Positions 63,423-64,000 of a stretch of 64,000 bases of DNA are shown here, one piece after another. This stretch comes from CAVVEQ01 sp963806635. GTDB taxonomy: Bacteria; Chloroflexota; Anaerolineae; Anaerolineales; Anaerolineaceae. Position 1 is the stretch's first letter, and every line of letters starts with the position of its first letter. Made by a program: the position numbers and the translations under genes. Below the pieces are notes generated by a model. That model was not told the DNA's origin, did no database searches, and was given only the letters and a program-made list of their open reading frames with translations. The DNA lies in NCBI GenBank assembly GCA_963806635.1, contig CAWDZA010000023.1, positions 62,001 to 126,000 of the forward strand, written 5' to 3'.

Positions 63423-64000
63423 TCAGGTAGTGATCGGGTTTTTGCAGGATGCCGGCAGGGTGATGGCCGGGTTGGTGTTCACACCTGTAAGCTGGACGCT
63501 GACATCAAAATTCCCTTCGAAACCCAGAGGCGCGAATGTGCCGCTGAAATTATTATGGAAGGCAACCGGGTAGAGCTCTTTTGAATCCACATACAGATCT
63601 GCATCCCCTGCGTCCCACAGCGCATCTCCGAAGGCTTTCAGTTTTGGATCGCTGCTCTTTTTGGCAGCTGCCAGAAAGGCGTCGCCATTCAGCAGATAGT
63701 GATTGAGCGCCTGGCTGTTGTAGGTTTCCTGGCCGATCAGTTTCCCGCGGGCAACATCCCGGTTGGTGAGCATGCTCATCAGCCCCTGCGGACTAAACTC
63801 ATTCAGCGCTTCCGTAGCTGCAGGATCGGAGGGTTTCACGCACACCGGGATCAGGCTGTTGATGACAATATAGCTGCCGGTGGGTACTTTATAAATATCT
63901 ACACTGGATGGCGTGAACAACCCCACCACCGAACCTCCCATTTGGGCAGCTATGGTACCAAGGAGACTGCCGGTCACCGTGATCTTGCTCTGACCCTGGG
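63423..64000 (-). CDS. Exported or hypothetical protein, partial (cut by window end)
   Basis: C-terminal part, about 192 codons, open to the end of the window on its 5' side (reads on upstream as QGQSKITVTGSLLG). Contains DIYKVPTGSYIVINSLIPVC, DALWDAGDADLYVDSKELYPV and GNFDVSVQLTGVN, suggesting a beta-rich exported domain. No family recognised with confidence. Confidence 0.6.
   Translation of the reverse strand, partial: QGQSKITVTGSLLGTIAAQMGGSVVGLFTPSSVDIYKVPTGSYIVINSLIPVCVKPSDPAATEALNEFSPQGLMSMLTNRDVARGKLIGQETYNSQALNHYLLNGDAFLAAAKKSSDPKLKAFGDALWDAGDADLYVDSKELYPVAFHNNFSGTFAPLGFEGNFDVSVQLTGVNTNPAITLPASCKNPITT

Noticed and set aside
1..64000. tRNA, rRNA, CRISPR, insertion sequence, prophage or replication origin
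   Set aside because: No cloverleaf-like sequence, rRNA core, regular spaced repeat array, transposase or integrase motif was found on either strand by reading; a covariance-model scan would be needed to exclude small RNAs.

Overview
The window looks like chromosomal DNA from a Chloroflexota bacterium, most likely Anaerolineae-like. This is inferred from gene style: secreted proteins carry long Ala/Pro/Thr/Glu linkers after a lipobox Cys, ABC uptake systems are very dense, and there is a tungsten/molybdenum-type aldehyde oxidoreductase, a MASE1 sensor kinase and a giant cyclic glucan synthase. No rRNA, tRNA, CRISPR array, insertion sequence or phage gene was seen.

Layout. 0-10 kb: an IolN-like creatininase-family hydrolase; an aldehyde:ferredoxin oxidoreductase with a MoaD-like carrier, followed directly by a complete branched-chain amino acid type ABC transporter (livGFHM plus binding protein); an esterase and a metallo-beta-lactamase-fold hydrolase. 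9.8-19 kb: two tandem ribose-type sugar ABC operons (binding protein, double ATPase, permease) with similar promoters and operators, then a 2-hydroxyacid dehydrogenase. 19-23 kb: two MFS transporters and a PfkB sugar kinase. 23-33 kb (minus strand): a universal stress protein and a cyclic beta-1,2-glucan synthase of about 2930 residues. 33-42 kb: a LUD-domain protein, two small membrane proteins, and three exported or membrane-anchored proteins with Ig-like, LysM and PQQ-propeller modules. 42-47.6 kb (minus): a xylose-type ABC operon and its ROK repressor. 47.7-53.6 kb: a PPOX-fold protein, an Fpg-like protein, a Ser/Thr kinase and a two-component system. 53.8-61.6 kb: a nucleoside/BMP-type ABC transporter followed by YlbE (DUF1116), FdrA and a small FdrA-like protein. 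61.7-64 kb: an anaerobic sulfatase-maturase-like radical SAM protein, a remnant of a SulP permease and a partial exported protein.

How it fits together. The window is mostly an uptake-and-catabolism region. Five complete ABC importers are present, each with a lipoprotein receptor. All five receptor genes share an unusual layout: a strong Shine-Dalgarno-like element with no usable start codon lies about 70-100 nt upstream of the real one, and a strong hairpin lies just downstream of the stop. That would suit high, differential expression of receptors over ATPase and permease. The most notable catabolic unit is the FdrA/YlbE module, related to the E. coli allantoin/oxamate carbamoyltransferase genes, placed directly behind a purine/nucleoside-type transporter.

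Caution. Seven genes are broken by a total of ten single-base frameshifts, most in short homopolymers, while the frames on both sides stay well conserved. Sequencing error is the simplest explanation, so these loci are given as single genes with the shift positions stated.
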